Assembly (NCBI GenBank): GCA_937859105.1 | Contig: CALMAD010000057.1 | Span: 1-18,810, forward strand | Reading direction: 5' to 3' | Source of the DNA: an uncultured Propionibacteriaceae bacterium | GTDB taxonomy: Bacteria; Actinomycetota; Actinomycetes; Propionibacteriales; Propionibacteriaceae | Length of the DNA stretch: 18,810 nucleotides | Shown here: in pieces, positions 7,503-15,884 of the stretch | How the letters are laid out: each line of letters opens with the position of its first letter | How positions within the stretch are numbered: the first letter of the stretch is position 1 | The notes under the pieces: generated by a model | Database searches by the model: none | Seen by the model: only the letters and a program-made list of their open reading frames with translations | What the model was told of the DNA's origin: nothing | Translations under genes and position numbers: made by a program

Positions 7503-8980
7503 TGACCGACACGACCACCCGACGGACCCCCGAGCCGGGGACGTGGACCGACAAGCCCTTCCCGCTCGCCGTCAAGCCGGCCCTGGCGAACACCCAGCAG
7601 CGCGACAACCTGCGGCACGCGACGACGACGATCCGTGAGAAGCGAGCCGTGCGGGCGTCCGAGGTGCCGAACTGGGAAGAGCTGCGGACCGCCGCCGAGC
7701 ACATCAAGGACCGGGTGGGCCGCCACCTGGACACCTACCTCGTCCAGGCCGAAGAAGCGATGAAGGCCGCCGGCATCACCGTCCATTGGGCGAGGAACGG
7801 CGACGAGGCCAACCGGATCGTGGCGTCCATCGCCACGCAGAAGGGCGTCGACGAGGTCGTGAAGATCAAGTCGATGGTGACGCAGGAGACCGAACTCAAC
7901 GAGTACCTGGAGTCCCAGGGCATCGCGGCCTGGGAGACCGACCTCGCCGAGCTGATCGTCCAGTTGGGCCACGATCTGCCCAGCCACATCCTCGTCCCGG
8001 CGATCCACCGCAACCGCGACGAGGTGCAGCACATCTTCACCGAGGAGATGGGCCGCTACGGCACGCCCGCGCCGGAGGGCATCTCGAACAACCCGGCCGA
8101 GCTCACGAACGCCGCGCGGGGGCACCTGCGCGAGAAGTTCCTGCGGGCGAAGATGGCCGTCTCGGGCGGCAACTTCATCGTCGCCGAGACGGGCACGCTG
8201 GTCATCGTCGAGTCCGAGGGCAACGGCCGCATGTGCCTGACGCTGCCCGAGACGCTCGTCTCGGTGGTCGGCATCGAGAAGATCCTGCCGACGATCGAGG
8301 ATCTCGAGGTCTTCCTCAAGCTGCTGCCGCGTTCGTCCACCGGCGAGCGGATGAACCCGTACACCTCGATGTGGACCGGCGTCACCCCCGGCGACGGCCC
8401 GCAGGACCTCCACGTGATCCTGCTCGACAACGGCCGCACCAACGTGCTCGCCGACCCGCAGGGGCGGGCGGCGCTGCGGTGCATCCGCTGCTCGGCCTGC
8501 CTGAACATCTGCCCGGTCTACGAGCGCGCCGGCGGCCACGCCTACGGCAACCCGTACCCGGGCCCGATCGGGGCGATCCTCGGGCCGCAGCTGCGCGGCC
8601 TTGAGGATCCGAAGGACCGGGCGCTGCCGTTCGCGTCCTCGTTGTGCGGCGCCTGCAACGAGGTGTGCCCGGTGAAGATCCCGTTCACCGACATCCTCGT
8701 GCACATGCGCCACAAGGTCGTCGAGTACAAGACGTCCAAGCATCCGACGGGCGAGCAGGCCCTCATGAAGAGCGCCGGCTGGCTGATGGAGCGGGGCAGC
8801 CATCTGGCCACCGCCCAGGTGGCGAGCAAGGCCGCCGGCCGGGTGTTCGGCACCCGCTGGATCGGCCCGATGCCCATCCCGCTCGCGTCGCGCTGGCTAC
8901 GCGCCCGCGACGTGGACGCCCCACCGACCGAGACCTTCCGCATGTGGTGGAAGAAGAACCGCGAAGGAGGCGCGAAGTGA
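7502..8980 (+). CDS. lutB: L-lactate dehydrogenase complex iron-sulfur subunit LutB (LldF)
   Basis: This 492-residue electron-transfer subunit of LutABC has an N-terminal LUD domain (about 60-300), with the conserved GGNFIVAETGTLVIVESEGN stretch near 222-241. Two ferredoxin-like clusters follow: Cys327-x2-Cys330-x2-Cys333-x3-Cys337-Pro and Cys382-x2-Cys385-x3-Cys389-Pro. The C-terminus carries the usual helical tail ending in a Lys/Arg-rich segment. The ATG at 7502 overlaps the lutA stop; a GTG one codon earlier is also possible but less likely. The length is normal for LutB. The tail overlaps the start of lutC. Confidence 0.95.
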   Translation: MTDTTTRRTPEPGTWTDKPFPLAVKPALANTQQRDNLRHATTTIREKRAVRASEVPNWEELRTAAEHIKDRVGRHLDTYLVQAEEAMKAAGITVHWARNGDEANRIVASIATQKGVDEVVKIKSMVTQETELNEYLESQGIAAWETDLAELIVQLGHDLPSHILVPAIHRNRDEVQHIFTEEMGRYGTPAPEGISNNPAELTNAARGHLREKFLRAKMAVSGGNFIVAETGTLVIVESEGNGRMCLTLPETLVSVVGIEKILPTIEDLEVFLKLLPRSSTGERMNPYTSMWTGVTPGDGPQDLHVILLDNGRTNVLADPQGRAALRCIRCSACLNICPVYERAGGHAYGNPYPGPIGAILGPQLRGLEDPKDRALPFASSLCGACNEVCPVKIPFTDILVHMRHKVVEYKTSKHPTGEQALMKSAGWLMERGSHLATAQVASKAAGRVFGTRWIGPMPIPLASRWLRARDVDAPPTETFRMWWKKNREGGAK

Positions 8981-9630
8981 GCGCGCGCGAGGACATCCTG
9001 AACCGCATCCGCGAGGCCACGCGCGACGTGACCGAGTCGGATCCCGAGGTCGACGTTCCGATCGAGTGGGTCTACGGGCAACCGCTGGCCACCGAGGACG
9101 TCCTGGCCGACTTCGTCGAGAAGGTCGAGGACTACAAGGCCGTCGTGACCCGCTGCCCCGCGGGGAGCCTGCCGGAGACCGTCGCGAAGGCCCTGCATGA
9201 CTGCGGCGCCGGCAGCGTCGTCGTCCCCGACGGCATCCCGGACGAATGGGTGGCCGCGCTCGAGGCGTCCGGGCTGACCGTCCGGCGTGACGACCCGCCG
9301 CTGTCCAGCGCCGAGCTGAACTCGATCGACGCCGTGTTGACGACGTGCGCGGTCGCGATGGCCGACTCCGGCACGGTGGCCCTCGATCACGTCGAGGGCC
9401 AGGGACGCCGCGCGCTCAGCCTGGTGCCGGACCGGCACGTCTGCGTCGTCCGGGCCGACCAGGTCGTGAGCGACGTCCCCGAGGGCATCGCGCGGCTGGC
9501 GCCGGGCATGCGCGAGGGCCGGGCCGTGACGTGGCTGTCGGGCGGATCGGCGACGAGCGACATCGAGCTCAGCCGCGTCGAAGGCGTCCATGGGCCGCGG
9601 CACCTGACGGTCGTCCTGGTGGAGGGGTGA
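8977..9630 (+). CDS. lutC: L-lactate utilization protein LutC (LldG), LUD domain
   Basis: This third LutABC subunit is required for lactate oxidation although its biochemical role is less defined. It has 217 residues in a single LUD (DUF162) domain. It carries the family's ADSGTVALDHVEGQ segment (about 129-142) and a C-terminal GGSATSDIELSRVEGVHGP (about 190-208). The start is GTG, overlapping the lutB stop by 4 nt (GTGA), with a strong GGAGG about 5-7 nt before it. The operon ends here, followed by two inverted repeats (9663-9679 and 9687-9726). Confidence 0.92.
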   Translation: MSAREDILNRIREATRDVTESDPEVDVPIEWVYGQPLATEDVLADFVEKVEDYKAVVTRCPAGSLPETVAKALHDCGAGSVVVPDGIPDEWVAALEASGLTVRRDDPPLSSAELNSIDAVLTTCAVAMADSGTVALDHVEGQGRRALSLVPDRHVCVVRADQVVSDVPEGIARLAPGMREGRAVTWLSGGSATSDIELSRVEGVHGPRHLTVVLVEG

Positions 9631-9662
9631 CCCTTCGCCTCTGACCGGACACCACACCCGAG

Positions 9663-9679
9663 CGGACGCCGAGCGTCCG
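9663..9679. repeat. Mini-hairpin CGGACGC-CGA-GCGTCCG after lutC
   Basis: This 7-bp inverted repeat around a 3-nt spacer lies 33 bp past the lutC stop. It is one of several GGACGC/GCGTCC mini-palindromes in the window and forms the first half of a double hairpin with 9687-9726. Confidence 0.5.
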
Positions 9680-9686
9680 ACCAGCA

Positions 9687-9726
9687 CCGGTGGCGTGGGG
9701 ATCGAGCGTGATCCCCACGCCACCGG
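9687..9726. terminator. Perfect 17-bp hairpin downstream of the lactate operon
   Basis: CCGGTGGCGTGGGGATC (9687-9703) and its exact reverse complement (9710-9726) flank the 6-nt loop GAGCGT. It is well placed to terminate the lutC transcript although no T-tract follows. The perfect match over 17 bp is longer than termination needs, so a dispersed intergenic palindrome family is an alternative. Confidence 0.6.
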
Positions 9727-9760
9727 CGCGTCCGGGGGCGGGCACGGTAGCCTGCACCGG

Positions 9761-10281
9761 GTGAGCGATGTGACCCTCGTGCCCGTGTCCCCCGAGATGA
9801 AGCCGACGTTCGTCTCTCAGATCCAGGAGGCCTTTCAGGTCAGCTTCGAGGACCTCAACGGCCCGTGGTCGCAGAAGATCCTTCCGGCCGAGGACGTCGA
9901 GCAGTCCTTCGCCGCTCCGGGCGCCGAAGCGTACTTCGCGATCGGGCGACGACGTGCTGGGCGGCGCGATCATCACGGCGGAGCCGGACGGCGAGCGCGG
10001 CGAGCTGGCCCTGCTGTACGTGAAGGTCGGGTCCCAGGGCACGGGCACGGGCCGCGCGATCTGGGAGGGAGGCCATGCACCCCGAGGTCTCCGTCTGGGA
10101 GACCACCACGCCGTACCACGAGAAGCGCAACATCCACTTCTACGTGAACAAGCTGGGCTTTCACATCGTCGAGTTCTTCCATCAGGGGCACCGTGACCCG
10201 CACCAGCACGGCGACCAGGTCGGCGGCATGCCCGCCGACGTGAGCTCGGAACTCTTCCGCTTCGAGAAGCGCCGCCGCTGA
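9761..10281 (+). pseudogene. GNAT-family N-acetyltransferase, interrupted by two frameshifts
   Basis: Three consecutive reading frames together spell one GNAT-like protein of about 173 residues. Frame one begins at GTG 9761 (VSDVTLVPVSPEMKPTF). It shifts near 9943-9950 into DDVLGGAIITAEP and the acetyl-CoA loop VGSQGTGTGRAIWE. It shifts again near 10065-10072 into MHPEVSVWETTTPYHEK and the C-terminal strands, ending at 10281. At each break a GGG run reads correctly if one G is removed (ATCGGGCGAC and GAGGGAGG). Each break is therefore a single-base insertion or a sequencing indel. The Q-x-x-G-x-G type motif and the length fit the family. The start lies 7 nt past a TAGCCT -10-like box (leaderless pattern). 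The substrate is unknown. If the indels are real, the gene is dead. Confidence 0.75.
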
Positions 10282-10286
10282 CCCGT

Positions 10287-10350
10287 GTGTGCGTTTCTAC
10301 CTGACCTTCTCCACACTCTGATGTGGAGAACGTCAGGTAGAAACGCACAC
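10287..10350. repeat. Long two-stage inverted repeat (19 bp + 9 bp stems)
   Basis: The left arm GTGTGCGTTTCTACCTGAC (10287-10305) pairs perfectly with 10332-10350. After one C/C mismatch the inner arm TTCTCCACA (10307-10315) pairs with 10322-10330 around the loop CTCTGA. It begins just after the GNAT stop. Its sequence is visibly less GC-rich than its surroundings. It could be a terminator or a dispersed palindromic element. Confidence 0.75.
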
Positions 10351-10382
10351 GGGGCGGGGGTCGGCAACCCGCGGCAAGAGAC

Positions 10383-10411
10383 TTGATGCTTCAACTATCC
10401 GGGCGTAGCTT
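10383..10411 (+). promoter_or_regulatory. Promoter of the leader peptide/MHS transporter operon
   Basis: TTGATG (10383-10388), a 17-bp spacer and TAGCTT (10406-10411) form a standard housekeeping-type promoter. The ATG of the leader peptide (10418) is seven bases past the last -10 base, where transcription should begin. The message is therefore probably leaderless. Confidence 0.6.
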
Positions 10412-10417
10412 GTGGCC

Positions 10418-10576
10418 ATGACCGATGGACGAACGACGCACGCGACGGCGTCCATCGGGCATGTCAGCTCCCGGGTCCTGGCCGCCGGCGATCGCGCGCT
10501 CTTCCGGCCCCTGGCCGGGACGCGCCGCCGTCACGTGGACTTCCTCCGCGTCGACAGCACCCTTTGTCATTCCTGA
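10418..10576 (+). CDS. Actinobacterial putative cysteine-containing leader peptide
   Basis: This short frame encodes 52 residues ending RRRHVDFLRVDSTLCHS. The pattern R-R-H-V-D-x-x-R-V-x-S-x-L-C near the C-terminus matches the small 'putative leader peptide' genes found in actinobacteria ahead of sulfur, thiol and transport genes. There the single Cys codon close to the stop is thought to sense Cys-tRNA. The ATG at 10418 is the only ATG/GTG/TTG start in frame before the conserved part, and it coincides with the predicted transcription start. A CCGGCC/GGCCGG hairpin (10504-10518) lies inside the frame. The stop is 166 nt before the transporter gene, and the space between is rich in inverted repeats. 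Leaderless cysteine-sensing sORFs are established in mycobacteria; the role here is inferred from sequence and position. Confidence 0.68.
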   Translation: MTDGRTTHATASIGHVSSRVLAAGDRALFRPLAGTRRRHVDFLRVDSTLCHS

Positions 10577-10742
10577 CGAAAGCCGCCCCGCAGAAGCCGG
10601 TGTGCTCGTCACCTCCCGTCTCCCCTGCGTTGCGCGGGCCAACTCGGCCGCACGACCGCGCAGACCTTCCTCGTCGGCGCCCAGGAACCATCCGCAACCC
10701 CCGAACCACCGGACGCCCGCGGCGTCCCTTCAGGAGACTCCC
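10577..10742 (+). promoter_or_regulatory. Candidate attenuation leader between the leader peptide and the transporter
   Basis: This 166-nt untranslated stretch contains GCGCGG/CCGCGC arms (10632-10637 and 10656-10661) with an inner GGCC/GGCC pair. It also holds a tight hairpin GGACGCC-CGC-GGCGTCC (10711-10727) that ends four bases before the transporter's AGGAG ribosome site. The second hairpin could hide the ribosome site or stop transcription. Coupling to leader-peptide translation is inference. Confidence 0.4.
10711..10727. repeat. GGACGCC-CGC-GGCGTCC mini-palindrome (representative copy)
   Basis: The 7-bp stem with a 3-nt loop lies just before the MHS transporter ribosome site. Sister copies with the same arms are at 4865-4881 (loop CGA), 13072-13088 (loop GCC) and 15658-15674 (loop CGC). 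The 15653-15674 copy is identical to 10706-10727 over 22 bp. Confidence 0.6.
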
Positions 10743-12103
10743 ATGAGTACCCCCACCGCTGTGACCGACCCCGTCGCCGCTCCCGCCTCCCCCAAGCGCC
10801 CCCGCGGGCTGCTGGGGGCCGTCGCCGGCAGCACGATGGAGGTCTTCGACTTCACCATCTACAACACGTTCGCCCCGTTCTTCGCGGCGGCGTTCTTCGT
10901 CGCGTCGCCGGGCAACACGACCGGCGCGTTCCTGCAGTCGCTGGCCGTGCTCGCGGTGGGCTTCATCGCGCGTCCGCTGGGCAGCCTGTTGTTCGGGCAC
11001 ATCTCCGACACCCGCGGACGCCGCGTCTCCCTCTACCTCACCTCGCTCACCGCGCTGCTCGGCACCCTGCTGATCGCGCTGTCGCCGACGCACGACACGA
11101 TCGGGATCGGGGCGGCGATCGTCCTGGTCAGCGCCCGGATCATCCAGGGCCTGGCCCACGGCGGCGAGCAGCCGGCGGCCGGCGCGTACGTCGCCGAGGT
11201 CGCCACCCCGCGCACCCGCGGCGCCTGGTCGGCCTGGGTGTACATGTCGATCATGGCCGGCGGCGCCCTCGCGACGCTGCTCGGCGCGCTCTTGTCGAGC
11301 ACCGTCGGCGCGGAGGCGCTGCGCGCCTGGGCGTGGCGGGTCCCGTTCTTCGTCGGCGCGCTCGGCAGCGTCGTCGCCCTGTACCTGGTGTGGCGCCTGC
11401 ACGAGACCGAGGTCTTCACCGAGACGTCCGCGAACGTCGACAAGCCGTCGGTCTGGGCGGAGATGTGGGCCGCCCGGCGTCCGGCGTTGCAGATCATCGG
11501 GCTGACCATCGGCCTCACGATCGCGTTCCAGAACTGGGCCGCGATCGGCGGCTACCACATCGCGGTCTTCCACTCGAACCCGGCGCAGGTGCTCTGGGTC
11601 GGCGTCGTCAGCCAGGTGCTCGCCATCGGCGCGTTGCCCCTGTGGGGACGCCTCTCCGACCGCATCGGACGCAAGCCCGTCACCCTCATCGGCTTCGTCG
11701 GCCTCGCGCTCACGACCTACCCGTTCATGGCGTTCCTCGACGGCTCGTGGCAGCGGATGGCGCTCACCATGGTCGTGTCGTTCCTGCTGCTGTCCGCCCC
11801 GCTCTCGATCGCGCCGGCCCTCATGGCCGAGCTCGTGCCCACCAGCATCCGGACGATCGGCGTCGGCTTCTCCTACGCCCTCGCGACCGCGGTGTTCGGC
11901 GGCACCGTCCCGTTCCTGCAGACGTGGATCTCGTCCACCTGGGGCCCGCAGGACTTCGGCCTCTACGTCACCGCCGCCCTGGTCGTGTCGATCGTGGTGG
12001 CGCTCCGCATCCCCGAGACTCGGGGCAAGGATCTCGCCGCCGACGCGACGACGGCGTCCGATCGCACGCTCACGCCGGCCGCCCACGCCACGAAGGAGAA
12101 CTG

Positions 12104-12104
<1 letters not shown>
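10743..12104 (+). CDS. MFS transporter, metabolite:H+ symporter (MHS) family
   Basis: This is a 453-residue, 12-segment inner-membrane symporter. MHS-family signatures are visible. They are GSTMEVFDFTIYN in the first helix (29-41, the counterpart of GNxxEWYDFxxY), ARPLGSLLFGHISDTRGRR (76-94, the extended motif A), RIIQGLAHGGE (132-142) and the second-half motif GRLSDRIGRK (302-311). Family members import organic acids (alpha-ketoglutarate, citrate, shikimate), proline/betaine or aromatic acids; the substrate cannot be chosen from sequence. The start has AGGAG six bases before it. A longer in-frame N-terminus is possible but is low-complexity and overlaps the leader region. The stop overlaps the next gene by one base (TGATG), so it is cotranslated with the GST-like enzymes and probably supplies or exports their substrate. 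Confidence 0.9.
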
Positions 12105-13110
<1,006 letters not shown>

Positions 13111-13114
<4 letters not shown>

Positions 13115-14079
13115 GCAAGATCAGCGAGATGACCCGCGAGTCGGGCAGCCGGGGCAACTTCCAGCGGCAGTCCAACTCGTTCACGACGCCGTTCGGCGAC
13201 GGCCCGGGCGAGCTGCCCGTCGAGGCGGGCCGCTACCGGCTCATCGCGGGCGCGATCTGCCCGTGGGCGCACCGGCAGGTGATCGTCCGGGAGCTGCTGG
13301 GCCTCACGGACGCGATCTCGCTGGGCTGGGTCGACCCGGTCCGCACCGAGAACGGCTGGCGGTTCGCGCTCGACCCCGACGGCCGCGACCCGGTGCTCGG
13401 CATCGAGTACCTCATCGAGGCCTACCGGGCGGCCGACCCCGACTACGACAAGCGCGGCACGATCCCGGCCGTCGTCGACGTGACGACGGGGGCGGTTGTC
13501 CAGAACGACTACCACCGGCTCACCAACTACTGGGAGACCGCGTGGAAGCCGTTCCACGCCGCCGACGCCCCCGACCTCTACCCGCTCGAGCTGCGCGACG
13601 ACATCGACGCGTTCAACGCCCGCCTGTTCGACGAGGTCAACAACGGCGTCTACAAGTGCGGCTTCGCGGTCTCCCAGCAGGCCTACTCCGACGCCTACGA
13701 CACCCTGTTCGCGGCGCTTGACCGGCTCGAGGAGCGGCTGGCGTCCCGCCGGTTCCTGTTCGGGGACTTCATCACCGAGTCCGACGTCCGGCTGTACGTG
13801 ACGCTCGCCCGCTTCGACGCCGCCTACTACGGGGGGTTCAAGGCGAACCGGCAGCGGCTGGTCGACTTCGAGCACCTGTGGGCCTACGCGCGCGACCTGT
13901 ACCAGACGCCCGGCTTCGGCTCGACGACCGACTTCGACGGCATCAAGCGCGGCTATTTCGGGTCGCCGGGCGTGACGTCGGTGAACGGGATCGTCCCCAA
14001 GGGTCCGGACACCTCCGGCTGGGACGCCCCGCACGGCCGCGAGCGGCTGTCGGGGACGTCCGAGAAGTTCCGTCGCTGA
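13111..14079 (+). CDS. Xi-class glutathione S-transferase-like, copy 2
   Basis: This second, 322-residue paralogue follows directly after copy 1. It shares the whole architecture: FTTPFGD, ELPVEAGRYRLI, the catalytic CPWAHRQ (Cys50), VVQNDYHRLTNYWETAW, NNGVYKCGF and DFDGIKRGYF. By eye roughly two thirds of residues match, and several DNA stretches are nearly identical, so it is a tandem duplication. Differences fall in places that matter in the family: the HYYS end of copy 1 is GYFG here, and FHCN is FKAN. The two may therefore differ in substrate or form a specialised pair. The start overlaps the copy 1 stop (ATGA), with GGAGG about 10 nt upstream. It belongs to the same leader-controlled operon. 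Confidence 0.87.
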
Positions 14080-14089
14080 GGCGTCCGGC

Positions 14090-14518
14090 ATGAGGCTGTG
14101 GTCGCTGCACCCGAAGCACCTCGATCGCCAGGGGCTCACCGCCTGCTGGCGCGAGGCGCTGCTCGCGCAGGCCGTGCTCGCCGGACGCACCCGCGGCTAC
14201 ACCCGGCACCCGCAGCTCGACCGGTTCCGGGCGGCCCCCGATCCCCTGGACGCCGTCGGCGCCTACCTGCGCGGGGTGCAGCGGGAGGCGTCCGGGCGGG
14301 GGTACCGGTTCGACGCGGCCCGCATCGACCGTCCGGACGCCGCCGCCTCGCTCACCGTCACCGACGGCCAGCTCGCGTTCGAGCGGGCGCACCTGGCGGC
14401 CAAGCTGGCGTCCCGCAGCCCGGACGACCTCGTTCGGCTTCCCGGCGTCGCCGAGCCGCACCCGCTGTTTCGCCTGGTCGACGGCCCCGTCGAACCGTGG
14501 GAGCGTCCCGCGGGCTGA
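14090..14518 (+). CDS. Pyrimidine dimer DNA glycosylase family protein (Pyr_excise-like)
   Basis: This 142-residue protein opens MRLWSLHPKHLDRQGLTACW, followed by REALLAQAVLAGRTRGYTRHPQLDRF. That arrangement is characteristic of bacterial relatives of phage T4 endonuclease V, which excise UV-induced pyrimidine dimers. The remainder includes a Tyr/Arg-containing helix (about 88-100) and an HPLFRLVDG segment near the C-terminus. It starts 10 nt after the copy 2 GST stop, probably in the same transcript, although no good ribosome site is visible. Many bacterial members are known only by similarity, and activity on dimers is not proven from sequence. A link to the thiol/transport operon is not obvious and may be incidental. 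Confidence 0.8.
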   Translation: MRLWSLHPKHLDRQGLTACWREALLAQAVLAGRTRGYTRHPQLDRFRAAPDPLDAVGAYLRGVQREASGRGYRFDAARIDRPDAAASLTVTDGQLAFERAHLAAKLASRSPDDLVRLPGVAEPHPLFRLVDGPVEPWERPAG

Positions 14519-14600
14519 GCGAGGACGGTCCGGTGCGGGCGTCGGCCCGACAGGCCCGGTCCGCGGCGGTGGCGGGCTGCCGGGGCCTCCCGGGTGGCCG

Positions 14601-14606
14601 TAGGCT
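14601..14606 (+). promoter_or_regulatory. -10 box of the mntA-hepT operon (leaderless configuration)
   Basis: TAGGCT is followed by six bases and the ATG at 14613, exactly the spacing expected when transcription begins at the A of the start codon. No Shine-Dalgarno precedes the ATG. The -35 region is poor. Confidence 0.45.
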
Positions 14607-14612
14607 GGCCCC

Positions 14613-15020
14613 ATGAGCACGGTCGAATCGGTCGCGGCGCGCCTACGCGCGGACGCGGCGTCCGGCGTGCTCGCCTCCGTGTGCGAACCGCTCGGCGTCG
14701 ACCTGCTCGTCCTGTTCGGCAGCGCCCGCGAGACTCCGGGGAGCGCCCACGACGTCGATGTCGCCTACAGCGGTGTCCGCTACGGCGAGGCCGATCACCT
14801 CGCCGTCGTCAACGCTCTCGAGGAGCGCTACGGCGACCAGCTCGACGTGCTCGCCCTCGACCGCGCCGGCATCGTGGCCCGCTTCGAGGCGCTCGCCCGT
14901 GGGGACGTCCTCGTCGAACTCACCCCCGGCAAGTTCGCCCGGCGGCAGATGGCGGCGATGGGTGAGTTCTACGACACGCAACACCTCCGCGACCTCGCGC
15001 TGCGGGTGATGTCCGAATGA
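14613..15020 (+). CDS. mntA: Type VII antitoxin, MntA-like nucleotidyltransferase
   Basis: This 135-residue minimal nucleotidyltransferase belongs to the MNT/DNA-polymerase-beta-like group. It carries the nucleotide-binding Gly36-Ser37, then nine residues, then Asp47-x-Asp49 (LFGSARETPGSAHDVDVAYS), with the third acidic residue at Asp78 in QLDVLALD. In type VII systems MntA modifies the HEPN toxin by adding AMP to a tyrosine and so neutralises it. It is followed by a HEPN gene with a 4-nt ATGA overlap, which fixes the pairing. Here the antitoxin gene comes first. The start has no Shine-Dalgarno, but a TAGGCT box six bases upstream points to a leaderless message. Sequence composition resembles the neighbours, so there is no strong sign of recent transfer. 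Confidence 0.87.
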   Translation: MSTVESVAARLRADAASGVLASVCEPLGVDLLVLFGSARETPGSAHDVDVAYSGVRYGEADHLAVVNALEERYGDQLDVLALDRAGIVARFEALARGDVLVELTPGKFARRQMAAMGEFYDTQHLRDLALRVMSE

Positions 15021-15463
15021 GCCCCCGCGACTACGCCGCAGGAGTGGTGACGGAGCGCCTCCTGATGATGCGGCAGCGTCTGTCCGATCTGGCCGAGGTG
15101 GGCGAGATCACCCCCGAACGGCTGGCGTCCGACCGGCTGCTGCGCCACGCGGTCGAACGCATCCTGACGCAACTCGTCACGTTGGCGACCGACATCAACG
15201 CGCACGTGGCCGCGACCGTCGCGTCGGTCCCGGCGGCCGACCCCCGAACGGCCCTGAGTGCGATCGCCCGGGCCGGGGTGATCTCCGAGTCCCTGGCGAC
15301 GGCCCTCCGTCCGAGCATCGGCCTGCGTAACGTGCTTGTGCACGAATACCTCGAGATCGATCTGCGCCAGGTCGCTGCCGCAGCCGCTGAGGCCGCGCGC
15401 GACTACGCCGCCTACGTGCGGGACGTGTCGGCCTGGGCCCGTTCCGGGCCCGAGACGCACTGA
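15017..15463 (+). CDS. hepT: Type VII toxin, HepT-like HEPN ribonuclease (DUF86)
   Basis: This 148-residue alpha-helical HEPN-domain RNase is the toxin of the pair. The catalytic and target signature is complete: Arg104-Asn-Val-Leu-Val-His109-Glu-Tyr111 (R-x4-H-x-Y). Arg and His form the RNase site, and the Tyr is the residue that MntA-type enzymes AMPylate. Helices around LRHAVERILTQLVTLATDIN (about 42-61) form the usual HEPN dimer core. Length and order fit DUF86 members. It overlaps mntA by 4 nt. The toxin looks intact, so the pair is probably functional. It ends 15 nt before the convergent DCC-family gene. Confidence 0.88.
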   Translation: MSPRDYAAGVVTERLLMMRQRLSDLAEVGEITPERLASDRLLRHAVERILTQLVTLATDINAHVAATVASVPAADPRTALSAIARAGVISESLATALRPSIGLRNVLVHEYLEIDLRQVAAAAAEAARDYAAYVRDVSAWARSGPETH

Positions 15464-15478
15464 GGCGACCCGGCTCCG

Positions 15479-15877
15479 CTACCGCGGCAGCTCGCAGGAC
15501 GCCGTCCCGCCGGGCAGCTCGTGCCGGTGCGCGGCGACCCACGCGTAGACGGGGCGGGCCACCCAGGCGAGCGGCGGGCGTCCGATCAGCCACCCGGCGG
15601 CGCGCCAGCCGCCCGGGCAGGTCGCGAGGGCGGCGGCGACGGCGTCCGCGCCCCACCGGACGCCCGCGGCGTCCACGAACGGCACCTCCCGGCGCGCCCG
15701 CTCGGCGTCCACGCCGAAGCCGGCCAGCGCGGCGTCCGTCATCGGGCGAATCTCGCATCCGGGACGCCGCCGGCGCAGGAACTCCGCACTGCGCGTGCAA
15801 AACCCGCAGTCAGAGTCATACAGCAGGACGCCGCCGGCCGCCGGCGTGCTGCTCGCGGCGTCCGGATCGGGCCTCAC
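15479..15877 (-). CDS. DCC-family thiol-disulfide oxidoreductase-like protein (DUF393)
   Basis: This 132-residue protein carries the family-defining YDSDCGFCTRS motif (Cys24-x2-Cys27) after a short disordered N-terminus. It continues through a compact thioredoxin-like body ending with a membrane-interacting WVARPVYAWVAAHRHELPGG segment. Members are predicted thiol-disulfide oxidoreductases of unknown partner. The start is taken as the GTG at 15877 because it precedes the conserved part and lies 7 nt after the lipoprotein gene's stop, which implies one transcript. No ATG exists at a sensible position. The gene is convergent with hepT. A GGACGCC/GGCGTCC mini-palindrome (15658-15674) lies within the coding sequence. 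Confidence 0.82.
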   Translation of the reverse strand: MRPDPDAASSTPAAGGVLLYDSDCGFCTRSAEFLRRRRPGCEIRPMTDAALAGFGVDAERARREVPFVDAAGVRWGADAVAAALATCPGGWRAAGWLIGRPPLAWVARPVYAWVAAHRHELPGGTASCELPR

Positions 15878-15884
15878 CGCGGCC

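Noticed and set aside
9663..10350. A MITE or transposon with the two hairpins as its ends
   Set aside because: The two hairpins differ in sequence, no target-site duplication is visible, and the enclosed gene is not a transposase. They are kept only as separate palindromes.
10425..10742. In-frame N-terminal extension of the MHS transporter by about 106 residues
   Set aside because: The extension is low-complexity, has no membrane or family character, overlaps the leader peptide in another frame, and a clear AGGAG site serves the ATG at 10743.
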